From the NCBI GenBank assembly GCA_024362935.1, contig JANCRA010000032.1:2542001-2606000 (forward strand): a stretch of DNA of 64,000 bases, read 5' to 3'. A model generated the notes under the pieces. That model saw only the letters and a list, made by a program, of their open reading frames with translations, did no database searches and had not been told where the DNA came from. Position numbers and translations under genes: made by a program. The DNA comes from Setophaga petechia. Taxonomy: Eukaryota > Chordata > Aves > Passeriformes > Parulidae. Of this stretch, positions 49,601 through 61,779 are shown one piece after another; position 1 is the stretch's first letter; every line of letters starts with the position of its first letter.

Positions 49601-52600
49601 TGCAAACAGAAAAACCAAAGTTCTCAAATTCTCTTTTATGTACACTAAAAGTATTATCCCACCTGAAATGTACTGACAAACACCAAAACATTTAAAATAA
49701 TACAGAGATTTTCAAATATTTCCTATCAGCTGACATGACCATTACAAGCTTCATAAAATGGCTTTGCACTTTAATAGCATACATCTTTGGAATCATAATT
49801 AAAGATTACTTCTAAACTATATGCTCACTGTTTATGCACTTACATGGTTCTTGAGCTAAAACTGGCCATAAAAGGTTTAATGTATTGGGCTGAAGGGGAG
49901 GTTCTACACTGAACAGTGATTATGAACAAAGAACAGCTTATACATCAGGCAAGTCACTGCTGTACTCATCTAAAACCAAAACAATTTTGCAAGTCTCTAG
50001 GTTTTGAGTGGTTGGTACTGCAAAAGTAAATTATGAGGAAGTTCCATTTCCATTTTTGGAAAGCTGTTAGGAAGGTTTTTTTATGATGTAATGTGTTTGT
50101 TCTTGTACCTCTCTAGCCACAGGAGGACTTGCATCCCTGTAGGATGGATAATCTATTATATTTTGGATACATACAAGACTGACTGCTATGATACTTTTTT
50201 GGTAACTTTTTTGTACTTTAAAAAAATCATTTTATTTTTCACTGCTAGAAAACTTGTTTTAAAAGCTGCCTTTATTTTCCTTTACAAAATATCACGCACC
50301 CATCTGTTACTTTTTATGCAGGTATTTTTCAGCACTGTCATAATAATTTCAAAGCAGACAAAATAATGTATAACTTCAGTTACCAGGAGTCCAACAAGAG
50401 ACTATTCATACTCAATGCATTGATTTTCTAGCTTAAATAGTCAAATATAGATTTTCTTGCATGAGTATTAATTCTGTGTTGTGAGAAGATGCCAGGGGAA
50501 ATATAAGTGAGGTTAACATCATGTGCTCCCTGTGATCCCAGTGCCCAGAACACAGAAAATGAGATGAACAGTCTCAAATACTGCACATTCAGTGTCTATG
50601 CCAATATCAGAGTCAAATATAATCTACAAGGTGGTTTGTCAAGGTATAAAGATTCCACTTTAAAACTGAAATCCCAGTCAGCAAGTTGTACCTCAAGAAG
50701 TCACATTATTAATAGTCAGTGTCAAATGAGGATGACTACTCAGTAACTTGGTAAAACGAGAGGCCAACCAGCTACAGGGCAACTACAGAGTTCAAAGCAG
50801 TGATGGGGGGAAAAGGAAGGAAAAAAACCCAACAATACAAACAAAACCACATTACCCCTCTCCTAAAAAAAGTAACCAGCTAATCCTTTTGAAAATATTC
50901 CAAGTCACACTATGAAGCAGTACTGCAGAAGTTTGAAGCACAAGTCCTATGGCTGGAGCCAGGTGAGGGTCAGTCTCTTCTACCATGTCTCAGAGGAAAG
51001 GACAAGAGAAAATGACCTTAAGGTGCATAAGGGGAGGTTCAGATTAGATACTAGAAATATTTTCTGCACTGAAAGAGCAGTCAGGCATTGAAATAATGTC
51101 CAGGGAGGTGATGGAGTCACCATCTCAGGAAGTTTCCAAGAGGCAACTGTATGTGGCACTTAGGGATAGGGGTGCTGGGTTGATTGTTGGACTAAGCTGA
51201 CCGTGAGGGTCTCTGCTAACCTTGATGATTCTGTGAAGCAGTTACATACAAGAAACCTCTTAACCTTTAAAATGTGACCCTCATATTTTAAAAATATCAA
51301 GCAAATGTATATATGTATACTAGTGAGGTTGGGGTGAGTTTTGGTTTTCAGTGTTTCTTTTTTTCCCACAGTATAAAATACATACTTGTCTTTTCCTGTA
51401 GATTTTTTCTTAAAAAAAAAAAAAAGCGCTTTTTTCTTTTAAAATAAAGGTCAGGCTTTAAAATGCATTTATACTGAAGCAAACCTGAAGCCCTTTCTAA
51501 AAATATCCATTCTTAACTCCTACTGCAGAACAGCCGTAAGTTATGCACTGTCAAGGGTTTTCTCAAAGTAATTAGTGCATATGTTCTTTGAAAACAACAT
51601 CTGATTTGTGTCATTCACACCTATAGAGAGGACTCTGAAACTTATTCAAAAAAGAAAAGGTTGTGTTGATGATGGACACCAGCATCACCCAAGTGCTGCA
51701 ATGGAATGTCTTTCTCAGATGTGTTTTGACTGGTTCATAAAGAAACTCTTAAATATAATTGTCAGGTTTAATAAATAAATCTGTGCTTGGAACAGCAATG
51801 TACATGCCAAAACAGCAAAGTGGATTACAATAATTATGCAAAAAACCTGAGGGAACAGACATTCAATATTATTTATCTTTACAATGTAGGCTGTTTTGAG
51901 CACTTAGAGAACAGTCCATCCCTTTATTTAAACAACACAAAACCAACCAACCAGAACCAAACATGTCTTCAACACTGTTATGCAATTTCTTTTGAAGAGC
52001 AACCACCTTCAATCTACCTTCCTTCTCAAGGATTTTCTACTGAAAGAAATATATATATTTTCTTATTGCAAAGGATGAGACCCTAGATTACTATCAAGGA
52101 ACTTTGGTGTCTTGGCTGGAGAACTTTTGCTTTGAAAGAACCTAGAAAGCTTCAGTACAAGAGCTGTCACTAAAGTGAGCATTAGAATGTTTCCATTTAC
52201 ATGTCCCTGATCTCCAGGTGTGGTTTAGAACAAGCACCATCTATTTGACTGCTTAATATTCAGCACGAATCTGCCAGCCAGGTCTTGCATAAAATAGGAA
52301 CAAATGCTACTTTCTGCTCAGTGAAGTGAGCTCAGTTCTCACTTTAGGTTAAGAGATCCTTGACAGTGTTATGCCTGACAATATTCTCAGATCTCAAAAA
52401 TTAAATATTTAAAGACTTAATGAAAACTAATTACTGAACTGCAGAAAACTCAAATTCAGTTCAGCAAAACATTTGGTGTGGAAAAATAAACTACAGGAAC
52501 AAGTCAGTGCTCTGTTGCAGTGCAAAAGATGTGCTATTTATTCAGTTTGAGCTGTGGTCAGTATTTCCATTTAAAAACTTCTTCATCACAAATTTATTAT

Positions 52601-55600
52601 GGCAGTTACTAAGCAGTTACCTCAAACTGACTTGGCAGACAAATTTTCCTTTAAATTCATAGAGCTCTTCTAATACTTAAAAGAGAAAAAGCCTGTTGCA
52701 TCTTTTCACAGACAGAAGATTGCTATCAAAAGTGTATTTTCTACTCTTAATTCCCACCATCAGATGCATTTCCCCACCAGGTAAGTCTTCCTAGTGCTTG
52801 GTCCATTTTCCCTTTTCTGTGTTTCAATCTACCAGTCACTTTTTATTTTTGACTGCCTCAGGAAGCATTCTTGAAATATCAGGAAACTCCACTGCTCTAC
52901 TAGACCTGCACTTGCCAAATTCTGCAGCTGCTGCTCAAGTTACACAGACAAACAAGTCCCCAATAATTTGAAATTACAACACCTGAAAATCTAATTAGTC
53001 ACTGAGTTCAGAAAGGTAAAAGACTGTATTTTTGAGGACACTGTGGCAATAGAAGCTAAAAGTTATAGCAAACTTTGAAATGGCTTACAGTGATAGCTGA
53101 ATAGGTAGTATCATTCAAAATTGTGAACTTCCTTTGAGGAAGCAACAGAATGCAAGATGCTTCATTTCTTCTAAAACTAAAATGCATTTCTTCAATAAAT
53201 AAAAATAACAGAACAAAACAAACAAGGAAAAACCAAAAACAACAACCCCCAAATCATACAACCAAAAAAAACCAAACCAAACCAAACAAAAACCCCCAAA
53301 CAAGCAAATCCTACAAGCCAGTAAACCTCCACAAAAACCACACAACCACAAAACCCCCCAGAACAACAAAGAAAACCAAACAAAAAACCCTCCAGAAAAC
53401 ACCATCCCACCCAAAAAAAAACCCAAAACAAACTCCCACAAACAAAAGAAACCCCAAACCAAACAAAACAAGACCCTGAAAAACCCCACTTCTTCCCCCA
53501 AAACAACAAAACATATAATCCTCTACAGCTAAAACTATTCTTTAACACAGCAGGCGGACATAACTACCTTAGGCCTGGCTACAATTTTCCAGGGCACAAC
53601 AATGACCATTATTTTCCCTCCTTTTACACAGATAATTAGTGCTTTCTCATTCCCCTAGCTCCCTTCAGCATTAAGGCAGCACATATTAAAAAATTAATTT
53701 TTTCAACAGTTGGCACAGAAAAAATGTTTTGCCTTTAATGCAAGTAGGTGTGGCAGTTACACTCCTCCACACATGCACCTTGGACAGCCAACCAGGGGAG
53801 TCTTTCAAAGCATAGCAATCAACTGAGAAGTCATCTGACATCTCAAACAACTTGAGTTTCACAGGTCAGACTAGTTTGGAACAACATAGTCAGAAGGGAA
53901 CTACATAGTCACAAGGGAACAATCTTCATTGTTGTGCTAAGCCAAGGTGAAGACTTAGCCTTTGATTATGTACCAAGGTACACAAGTTGACTAACTGGAT
54001 TCAGTTCAGGACAGCAAAAATGTCTCCTTCACAAGGAAAATATTCAGTCAAATTGATTCAAAGATACTTTGTTCCACCAGGCTATAGGTATTGATCGAAA
54101 AAAAAAAATCACATAATATGTGTGAAGCAAGGAGAAAAGGAATCCACTAACATAGCAATACTTAACTGGACATTAAATAAACCAAGTATTTTATAAATCT
54201 TGAATTACTATGTTGACGAGACAGTAGCCAGCAAAGCAGCAAATGAGTCTCAAGAAAACTAAAGGACGACTAATCTCTACAGTGCTAATTACCCTTGATT
54301 ACCCTTAATTCATCTGACCAGTAGTTGAAAAGAAGTCACATTTAGTCCACCATCAAATCTCAGATATTTGTATTCTGAAAGCAAACACCCCCCTTTCTTT
54401 TTTGTTGCATTTTAATATTTTTTAAACAGGTCAACTTGGAATCTTAGCACAGTGACTTGTTTCAAGCTCTAAAGCTACATCTTAAAAAATACTGCCCTTC
54501 AGAGTCCTCAGCTTTCAGGTCTGGGGACATCCTTATATGCTCCAGCAAGATTTCTGATCTGGACAACTAAGGAACCAAGGGCTCAGGGCAAAACACACTG
54601 TACCATAACCATGCTGTACAATTGCTCTGTAATTAGAAACAGACTAACCAACAATAATACAAATAGGACCAAATTGGCTTCTTTTAAATTCTCTGCATCA
54701 GAGAAGCACTGGCTTTGCATTGCATTTTTCATAAAGGCTCTAAATTAAATGAAAAGGAAAATTTAAAAGCAAGACAAAATTTATCATAGTAAGAGAATTA
54801 GAGGGAAGACAGTAATGATCACTCTTTCAGCTGAACTCCAAATGTCCTACACCATTTCACTTTAGGTTACAGTGACAGCCTCAAATTCTACCTTAAAGCA
54901 TTCTTGGCACAAGCAACTTCATATATGAGACCAGCAGCAAGTAATTACTAACCTTTCTACATTGACTGGCTTGTCAAATTTAAAGAGTATATAATCTCCA
55001 GCAACTGGTGTGACAGCCCAGAAAAAATCTTCCCCTACGTAGGTTTTTTCTAGCGTGTGCCCCTGGTAGACTTTTAAAGATGTCGAAACCTCTGCAGGTG
55101 GATTCACGTGGATTTTGTGCAGTAATGGTTTCAGGAAGTCTTTATCCTAATTGAAAGACAGACAAACATCATGCTGGTCAGACAACCTTGTTTATTATGT
55201 TCCTTTCCCAAGTGGTTACACTTAAAACAAACATTGGCATAAAATGGAAAATGAATGCATTACTCATTTTGGGCGCATCAGATCTTGTACTGCTCAGTAA
55301 TATGGACATTCCCTTAAAGTAAAAAAAAATAGAAAAAAATATCCCACAGCAAAAATTCACATAAATAAGCTGGACTAGAACTTCTACTTTATAGTAGTAA
55401 CCAGTTTGTTACAGATTTAATTCCAGCTGGAGCAATATACATCATGCTTGAAAATGCAAGGCAACCAGAAAAGGCTTTTTTTCTCCACAATGTTTTTTCA
55501 TTTAATCAGCCTGCTCTGTAAAGGAAGGGAAATATTTTCTACTAACTGTGAGTTTCTGGATCTTCCCTGCTAGAGAAGAGTGGAGGCCAACATGCTGGAA

Positions 55601-56376
55601 AAGAGAAGGCCTGAAGCGTATCCGTAGGTTAGATTTCTGTCGATCACAATGTTTCTGAAATGTCGGGGGGGAAAGGTAAGGGTGGGATAAAAAACAAAAA
55701 CAAAACAACACATTAGTAAAAATCAACACAAGGTAAGGACCTAGGCCTATTTATGCAGTTTTTCTTGTTTTCATTCCAGAAATCTACCAAGATTGCTGTG
55801 CAAATGTAATACTGCTCAAGGTTCTTGCACAGAACCTGTTTATTCAGCAAGGGAATCTCTTGAGAAATGGAGGGCCAAAATATGAACTTCATTCCCCATT
55901 TGTAACTTTCTCCACAACTGCCATCCAAGCAGTGACATCCTGCAGAGTTTCTCCAGTGGTTACTCGTATAAGTTTATTTTAGGTCTGTTACACATAGAAT
56001 CTTACTAGACTTTTACTTTTTATCCTACTGCACCCATCTCCAAAATCTGAAGCAATAACAGCTATGATACCCCTGAGAACTTCCCTCTAAAGTTCTTTTT
56101 GAGATAAAAATCTCGGCAGGAGGAAAGACTCTTCCAGAGCATGCAGTAACCATAATGTACACTATGCTCTCTTTCAGTTCACAAAAATTAACTCATTCAT
56201 CATCATAAGAACATGTTAGAAGCTTTATAATAAAAACAAACTTACAGCATCTTTCTCAGGATTACACACTTTCACCCAGAGGATATGGTCCAGGAGCCAA
56301 TCAATAGGTTTCTCCTTATAAAACATAAATATGAACTCTACAATAAGAGTGATATCTGGAGACTGGAACATTTTAC
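39058..56376 (-). CDS. MGAT4A: MGAT4A, N-acetylglucosaminyltransferase IVa (3' part: last seven coding exons)
   Basis: GnT-IVa (family GT54) is a Golgi enzyme that transfers GlcNAc from UDP-GlcNAc in beta-1,4 linkage to the alpha-1,3-mannose arm of N-glycans, starting an extra antenna. The minus-strand exons are 56376-56246, 55654-55547, 55146-54953, 42705-42627, 40422-40356, 39361-39249 and 39084-39058. Junction phases agree and all borders are GT-AG. Together they encode about 238 residues, corresponding to roughly 298-535 of the 535-residue human protein: the end of the catalytic region ([40 protein letters not shown]) and the C-terminal GlcNAc-binding module ([20 protein letters not shown]). 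The end is [13 protein letters not shown]. One sequon, LLNTTVEV, is visible. The N-terminal membrane anchor, the catalytic EDD region and the promoter lie beyond the right edge. The closest alternative, MGAT4B, fits less well, and synteny with UNC50 supports the A paralogue. Confidence 0.96.
39249..39361 (-). CDS. MGAT4A: MGAT4A exon encoding KFENGVAEG...AILNE
   Basis: The acceptor TTTTGCAG precedes 39361 and the donor GTAAGA follows 39249. Two bases complete a split glycine, then 37 codons including [20 protein letters not shown]. Highly conserved end of the carbohydrate-binding module. Confidence 0.96.
40356..40422 (-). CDS. MGAT4A: MGAT4A exon encoding [22 protein letters not shown]
   Basis: The acceptor TTCTAG precedes 40422 and the donor GTATGT follows 40356. 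It has 22 codons plus one base. A run of 27 A (T on the coding strand) lies about 165 bases upstream in the preceding intron. Confidence 0.95.
40423..42626 (-). other. MGAT4A intron
   Basis: A 2,204-nt intron. It contains the A27 homopolymer at 40,587 and a G/T-rich stretch at about 41,120-41,240 with several G runs. No exon or transposon is recognised in it. Confidence 0.8.
40587..40613 (+). repeat. (A)27 homopolymer
   Basis: An uninterrupted run of 27 A inside an MGAT4A intron. No retrocopy body is recognisable upstream, so it is treated as a mononucleotide repeat. Confidence 0.9.
42627..42705 (-). CDS. MGAT4A: MGAT4A exon encoding [20 protein letters not shown]...
   Basis: The acceptor TTTATAG precedes 42705 and the donor GTACAA follows 42627. 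One base completes a split codon, here AGG (Arg), where human has Ser; 26 codons follow and end VEVLPFQ. The NTT sequon is here. Confidence 0.96.
45900..45964 (+). mobile_element. CR1 3' tail, plus orientation
   Basis: Reads GACTGAATGACCTTAAATG, TCTTTTCCAACCTAAATG, then ATTCTATGACTCTGTG, the standard CR1 3' end. Antisense to MGAT4A. Confidence 0.88.
47659..47698 (+). repeat. Perfect tandem duplication of a 20-bp unit
   Basis: TGATGTATTTTATATCCCAT occurs twice in direct succession (47659-47678, 47679-47698) with no mismatch, which suggests a recent slippage event. Confidence 0.9.
48230..48267 (+). repeat. Interrupted (TA)n microsatellite
   Basis: Alternating TA with a few interruptions (TATATATATATAAATATATATGTATATATAG in part). 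It produces a Tyr-Ile repeat frame on the minus strand that is not a gene. Confidence 0.85.
50943..51238 (+). mobile_element. CR1 LINE 3' fragment, plus orientation
   Basis: Consecutive CR1 3' blocks are visible: GGGTCAGTCTCTTCTACCAT, AAAATGACCTTAAGGTGC, GAGGTTCAGATTAGATACTA, TGGAGTCACCATCTCAGGAA, ATGTGGCACTTAGGGATAGG, ending CTTGATGATTCTGTGA. About 295 bases, antisense to MGAT4A. Confidence 0.92.
53190..53520. repeat. A/C-rich low-complexity tract, about 330 bp
   Basis: The plus strand is nearly all A and C in AAACC/CCAAA-type runs, with few G or T. The minus strand is therefore G/T-rich and yields overlapping false frames (one of 128 codons, Phe/Trp/Gly/Leu-rich). Strand composition bias, not coding, explains them. 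Confidence 0.88.
53884..53921 (+). repeat. Imperfect tandem duplication of a 19-bp unit
   Basis: ACATAGTCAGAAGGGAACT is followed directly by ACATAGTCACAAGGGAACA (two mismatches). Confidence 0.75.
54953..55146 (-). CDS. MGAT4A: MGAT4A exon encoding [20 protein letters not shown]...
   Basis: The acceptor CAATTAG precedes 55146 and the donor GTTAGT follows 54953. It has 64 codons plus two bases of a split codon. It includes [20 protein letters not shown] and [20 protein letters not shown], the N-terminal half of the carbohydrate-binding module. Confidence 0.97.
55547..55654 (-). CDS. MGAT4A: MGAT4A exon encoding [20 protein letters not shown]...
   Basis: The acceptor ATTTCAG precedes 55654 and the donor GTTAGT follows 55547. 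Exactly 36 codons in phase 0, ending [16 protein letters not shown]. Links the catalytic region to the C-terminal module. Confidence 0.97.
56246..56376 (-). CDS. MGAT4A: MGAT4A exon encoding [26 protein letters not shown]...
   Basis: The acceptor CACCCACAG precedes 56376 and the donor GTAAGT follows 56246. Two bases complete a split glycine; 43 codons follow and end [10 protein letters not shown]. This is the most upstream MGAT4A exon in the window. Confidence 0.97.
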
Positions 56377-57279
56377 CTGTGGGTGACATTAAGAATAACT
56401 GGAGTTACTTTAGATTAGAGATAACACTTTCTGTTGAAATAAATGAGATAGCAGATATAATATTTGTGTCAAGACAAGAAATATTAGCACTGAACAACTT
56501 GAAATTTCAATGTTATTCAAAGTTCCATACCTTTCAACTAAATAAAACAAGTATTCAAACAATAACTTGTCATATATCTTGGTGCCATCAAAATATTCAG
56601 TGTATATTCAATGTATACACTGAAAGCCTCCTTAAGAATAGAAATTGTCAGTTTTTAAAATTAAGAGAAAGAAGAGTTATGGATTGGCATCTATTGTTGT
56701 CCATGTCACATGGAAGTTCAAGCACCTGAGACAAGGAGTATTGCAAGTGTTATCTGCCCAGTCACACAGTTTCAGCTTCTGCAGGTACAGAAAGCAGAGA
56801 TGCAACACCTACCACTAACTTCAGAACCTCCCAGGCAGGAAATCAAAGGGAAAGAAGGAAGCTACCAGAACATACCCAGAGACAATGCAACTCAAAAAAG
56901 ACATCCCCCAGTAACCAGAGCTGTTTTCTGCAGTGCACAGGCCATCAGCAGGACTTCTGGGTGGCACTGTGCAAAAGGATTCTTGGGAATCCTGCAGACT
57001 GTGAGGCTTAAATGAGGCCTTTGCAAAAGAAGGAAACTTACTGTTGATGAAGAAAGTCTATCTAATATCAATATGCACAATTGCCTACATGGTTGTGGAA
57101 CACACTCCTCTGGCAGTAGAGGTGTCTGAAGAGAAAGGTGGCCAATACACAGGGCTGCTGTGTCAATCTGAATGCAGCACTTGAAAAAGGTGCCTTGCAT
57201 GAAAACACTGCTGCAGGAGCAACACAATGGGGCATGGGGCAGTCCAAGGCTGAAGACAGACTTGTGCCTGCAGGGAGTG

Positions 57280-57463
57280 CACTGAAGCATTGGAACAGGC
57301 TGCTGAGGGGAATGCTTAAGGCACCATCCCTGGAGGTATTTAAAAGATGCATAGATGTGGCACTTGGGGACATGGTTTAGTGGTAGATTTGGCAGTGCTG
57401 AGTTAGTGGTTTGTCTCAACAATGTTTGAGGTCTTTTCCAACAAAAATGATTCTATGACCATA
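57280..57463 (+). mobile_element. CR1 LINE 3' fragment, plus orientation
   Basis: GAAGCATTGGAACAGGCTGC, CACCATCCCTGGAGGTATTT, ATGTGGCACTTGGGGACATG, GTTTAGTGGTAGATTTGGCA and the end ATGATTCTATGACC match the CR1 3' end block by block. The copy may extend left to about 57.17 kb in degraded form. A 176-codon minus-strand frame across it is its antisense and is not a gene. Confidence 0.93.
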
Positions 57464-59309
57464 TGCCAGCTAAAATCCCAAAGGCAAGTCCAGATTTCAA
57501 GGAAGATTCAGAAAACATCACCAGGTTTGCAGATGAAGTCTGAAGTCTTTGCTAGGTTACAACAGAGAAGGCAAGGAAGAAAGACATAATGTAACCATGA
57601 ATCTCTCAGAAAGACATCAGCTGAAGTGATTCAGTTCTGCAGATGTTGCTGAGATGTGGGCAGTGCTGGACTGAACAGGGATGGGCTATTGGGACATGTG
57701 TGTACCAATGGATCAGAGTCCAGCAGAAGCTCTTTTCCAATGCAAGTCTTCTGTCTATCCACATTTCAGAGTCCTGTACAACACACTGACACATAGCACT
57801 CAGGCACGGAAAATGTTTTTCTCTCCATAGACTTTCTAAATAACAAGTTCCACAAGTGGTAGAGTTTCTAATATTTTCTCTACTCTTAGGAAAACCAGAT
57901 GGAGTAGACATGAAGAGAAGATCACTGGAAGAGCCTTGCCCCTTTCAGAAAGCAGGTCTGATGCAATCTCTTTTCTTTATGACTTGTGCAAAATTGGATC
58001 AGAACAAAACCAATGCAAGAATACTTAATGGAAACTCTGAGAGCAGTCTGGAGGTGTCTGAGTTAGACTACATCACCATGCCATACAACAAATATGGAAG
58101 AAACATCTGACTAAAGTACCAATTATTTCACCTGTTAGAATAATGCTATACTCATTATAGTAGACAATTTACACACTGGGGTGGAAAAGTAAATGTGATA
58201 AAATATTAACTGATTTCTCATTGCTATATCAACGTTGTCCCTAACAGAAACTTTTTACCCAGCTCTTTACAAAGCAAAATATATTGTCATCACTTTTAAG
58301 TTGCTGCTGTAATAAGGTCCTCAAAAATACTCTGTAACTAAAATTTGAAACTTCCACTACACAAGGGACAACACTTACTAAGCTAGGGACAATTGCAAAG
58401 CTTTATTCTTAAAAGACATCAAAGAGATGTTATTATTTTTATTAGTACATTGTTTAACATTATTTGTGGAAGTAAATATTTAAAAATGGGTAGGAAACAA
58501 TCATATGATTAGTTAAATGTTGTGTAAAATAGTCATGCAGAATAACAGCTTTCAGCTTGTCACTTCCAACTAAACAGACCCCAATTTTCCTGGTGATTCA
58601 TCTCTGCCTACTGCTTCCAATGGCATAGGGCAAGAGAGGAGAAAAATACTGTAAGCCCTGATAAAACACCAGCTAAAAAATGGAACTAATGAGATGTTTC
58701 TGGGATTTTTATGGGACTGAAACCATCATTTCTAGGTGACAGCTGCTGAGGCAGTCTGTCAGTCACATCTGTTTCCATACAAAGTGCACCTTTCCCAGAG
58801 AGATGCACAATATGATGAGAGTCAGAAGACAGAAATATCCCCACATATTGCCCTAATCTCAATGCCTCTTCCAGGATCTGTACACAGCCATGATGCTCTA
58901 GAATCCTTTTATTCTTCTACCCCAGGACAGAGCAGAAGAATCACACTGACATGTTTTTCCTTTGACTAGCTCATCTTCTGAAGAACATAAGGTTTACTGT
59001 CTTGTCCTCACCCACAGACCACGTCACTGAAAACTTGGCATGATGGTACAGGATCCTACAATTAAGTAAACTGAGAACAAGACTGAAGATATGAGTAGGA
59101 ATTTACTCTTATCCCTAATTTAAGTTATCCTAATTTTACATAAAATAGAAACAGGATATCAATGTATTATTTACCTCCATATGGCAAACTTGTCTAGGCT
59201 CAGAGGCAGTTTCCTCTAGGTTGGCACTCTACTGTGCACCATGAGTCAACCACCCCAGACCTGGGGAGTAATCTAATTGCCATGGTGATGTCACAGGGCA
59301 CAGCAGGGA

Positions 59310-59366
59310 AAAACAAACAAGCAAACAAACCCCAACCAACCAAGCACAAAAAACCAAACCAACCAA
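59310..59366 (+). repeat. (AAAC/AACC)n low-complexity tract
   Basis: Short AAAC and AACC units with little G or T; same type as the tracts at 8.0 and 53.3 kb. Confidence 0.75.
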
Positions 59367-61605
59367 CCAAGCCACTCTGACACATCCAACTGCAGCTAGT
59401 CAGAATAAGAGAGGTGAGCCAGCTGTACGTGCACTGGCATCTTTAGACCAAGCAGCCTCTTTGCCTTACACTCACAGCCTCACAGCACCATGGAAGTGTT
59501 CAACAGTGAACACAAAGTCTCCTCGTGTTAATTCCTAATGAACACTGGAGCAAAGATGAACAGGAAACACCCTGATCCCAAGACAAGCCCTTGTCTTCCT
59601 TCAGTAACCAAGGACAGACATCCCCATACCACTATCTGAAATGCTGTCACCCCCTTCCACACACAGCTTGGCCCCAGCCCCTCATCCCTCTGTATAACAT
59701 CAACTCACTCATCTGTCATTTCTGTCTCAGGACACCACCTGCACAGCAGTTCTGCCATGGATCCATGTCCCCTTTTTTCCATCAAAACAGTCTCTCTACA
59801 GCAGCTCAAAACCAGAGCTCTGCAGTGAAGTCTCTGGTTAAACAGGCCTTCAAAGCTCTGGATCCCTGACTGGGCACACCTAGTCCTTGTAATGGAAACC
59901 AGCCCAGTATAACTCCTACTGCACAGATCCAACACTCAGCCCCTCTGAATTCAAATCAACCAAGCTCTTGCCTAGTCTCTCCTAACCAAGAGAAGCAGCA
60001 GCACCAGCCTGGCTTCCCTAGGCCACAGCCCAAGAACAAGCAGCAACATTTGCTGAGGTCCTTCTGTCCTGCAGCTCCCATGCAGCAGCACATGAGGAAA
60101 GTGCTGTGAGCCACAGAACCACTGAGACACCACCCACATCCAACCTAGGGACTGCCCACTGGCCATCCCCAATATGCAGCCAGAAATCATCAAGCCAAAG
60201 AGACCTAAGGAAAACACTGCAGTGAACACAGACTGCCTCTAACTGCAAACTCTGAGAAAGAGCTGAAACAATGGCTCATCCTGCACCATGTAAATGCACT
60301 TGGTACAGTACATGGGAACAGTCATAAATCCAGGACACTCTGCTGACAAGGCTTCAGAGCTTTTGGATTCTGGGCACATGCAACCTATCATTGTGAAGAA
60401 ACTTCAAAATCTGAAAGAACTAAGAGACAAAGGTAAGTTTGCTCCATAAAACCCTAGAGATACAAAATGTAGACTTTCTCCAATTTATTTATCTATATTG
60501 ATTAAAATGACAATCAGGACTGAAAAAACCCCAAACCTGTGGAACACTTTCTGATTTACTGTGTCCTGACAAGACTTCTATTCATTTTTCAGTCCTTTTA
60601 AAGGCCATCCTTAGTGAATTATTCTGGCCGTCTCAGTATTTTGCTGGCAAATACAAGGTACATACAAAATGAAACACTTTGTTTTCTAGTTCTCTGAACT
60701 GCCAATATCTAAATCATTTTAATTTTTCCACATGAGCATCACAAATATTGAGCCTACACCAACAATAATTTTACACCTGCAAGCACATATTCTAGCCATA
60801 GCTGATGTTTTCAATGCTTTCCCTGGTAATGATATGCAAATTGCTGGCATTAAAACCAGAATCTCTTTGAAGTTATTTAAAGCTCAAATGTTTGACTTGC
60901 TCTACTCTTTCCCAAACTTCAACTATGTGCACAGCTTGAGCAAAACTGCAATCAGAAATACTTCAAATAATCAAAACAACAGGCCTTAAAACACCAGGAC
61001 ACAATAAGACTCAGAGGAACTGCACAAGACAACCAAAAGGCCATTTCAGACCACTGCATGAAATGTTTGTGACAGCTGGCATTATAGGTACAGAGAAAGG
61101 ATTGCAGTTCCTCTGGAAAACACTTCAGCTCACAGGCAGTTGGAAGACAAATCATAATTCCTCATAAAAAGACAGAAGGACTTTCCTACATTATGTCACA
61201 GGTCTCACAGTGCAAACAAGAATCCAGAAGAGTAAAAGATACATCTCCTTCCCCAGAGCTTCTTAAGGAAACAGCATACATCTCACCCATTATTTATTAG
61301 ATACTTGACAGCACTTAAGACTATGCTTTCAGGATTAAAAAAAAACCAAAGGAAGCAACGTCTGTTCTGTGGCAGAGGTGACAGAATTCTATAATCCTGC
61401 TGTCAGCCTAAATAGCTACATTTGCCACTTCCTCGTGTAGCACATGCATAAATTAGATTTTCAGTTCAGAAATACACTCTGACAAAAAAATCCCCCATTT
61501 TTACCTCGCAATCTTGTAAGCTAAACAAGGTTTCCAACAGCTAACAGTGAATCAACCACACCTCTCTTTTTGAGAGATTATTTCTAAATCAGTAGCATCT
61601 AGACA

Positions 61606-61779
61606 ACAGTTGCCCAGAGAAGCTGTGGATAATCCATCCCTGGATGTGTTCAAAGCCAGGCTGGATGGGGCTCAGAGCAACTTGGACTAGGGACAGCTGT
61701 CCCTGCCCTTGGCAGGGGGGTTGGAACTGGATGACTTCAAGGTCCTTCCCACACCAGGTCATTCTATGATTCTGTGAAT
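61606..61779 (+). mobile_element. CR1 LINE 3' fragment, plus orientation
   Basis: TTGCCCAGAGAAGCTGTGGA, CATCCCTGGATGTGTTCAAA, GCCAGGCTGGATGGGGCTCA, GGGTTGGAACTGGATGAC and the end TCATTCTATGATTCTGTG identify a CR1 subfamily with the single-column 3' UTR found in many bird genomes. Antisense to MGAT4A. Confidence 0.94.

Larger units (their letters stand above)
42706..54952 (-). other. Large MGAT4A intron (12.2 kb)
   Basis: Bounded by the GTTAGT donor at 54952 and the TTTATAG acceptor at 42706. AT-rich, with CR1 tails near 45.9 and 51.0 kb, a (TA)n stretch at 48.23 kb, a 20-bp tandem duplication at 47.66 kb, a 19-bp one at 53.88 kb, and an A/C-rich tract at 53.19-53.52 kb. Slightly GC-richer patches at 42.85-43.2 and 44.78-45.05 kb carry short open frames without recognisable homology. 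No further exon is needed: the flanking exons join in phase. Confidence 0.85.

Noticed and set aside
53115..53548. Phe/Trp/Gly-rich minus-strand frames of up to 128 codons that look like membrane proteins
   Set aside because: Translation of a G/T-only low-complexity strand; several frames are open at once for the same reason.
56892..57422. 176-codon minus-strand frame
   Set aside because: Largely antisense of a CR1 3' fragment and its flank; no protein family seen.
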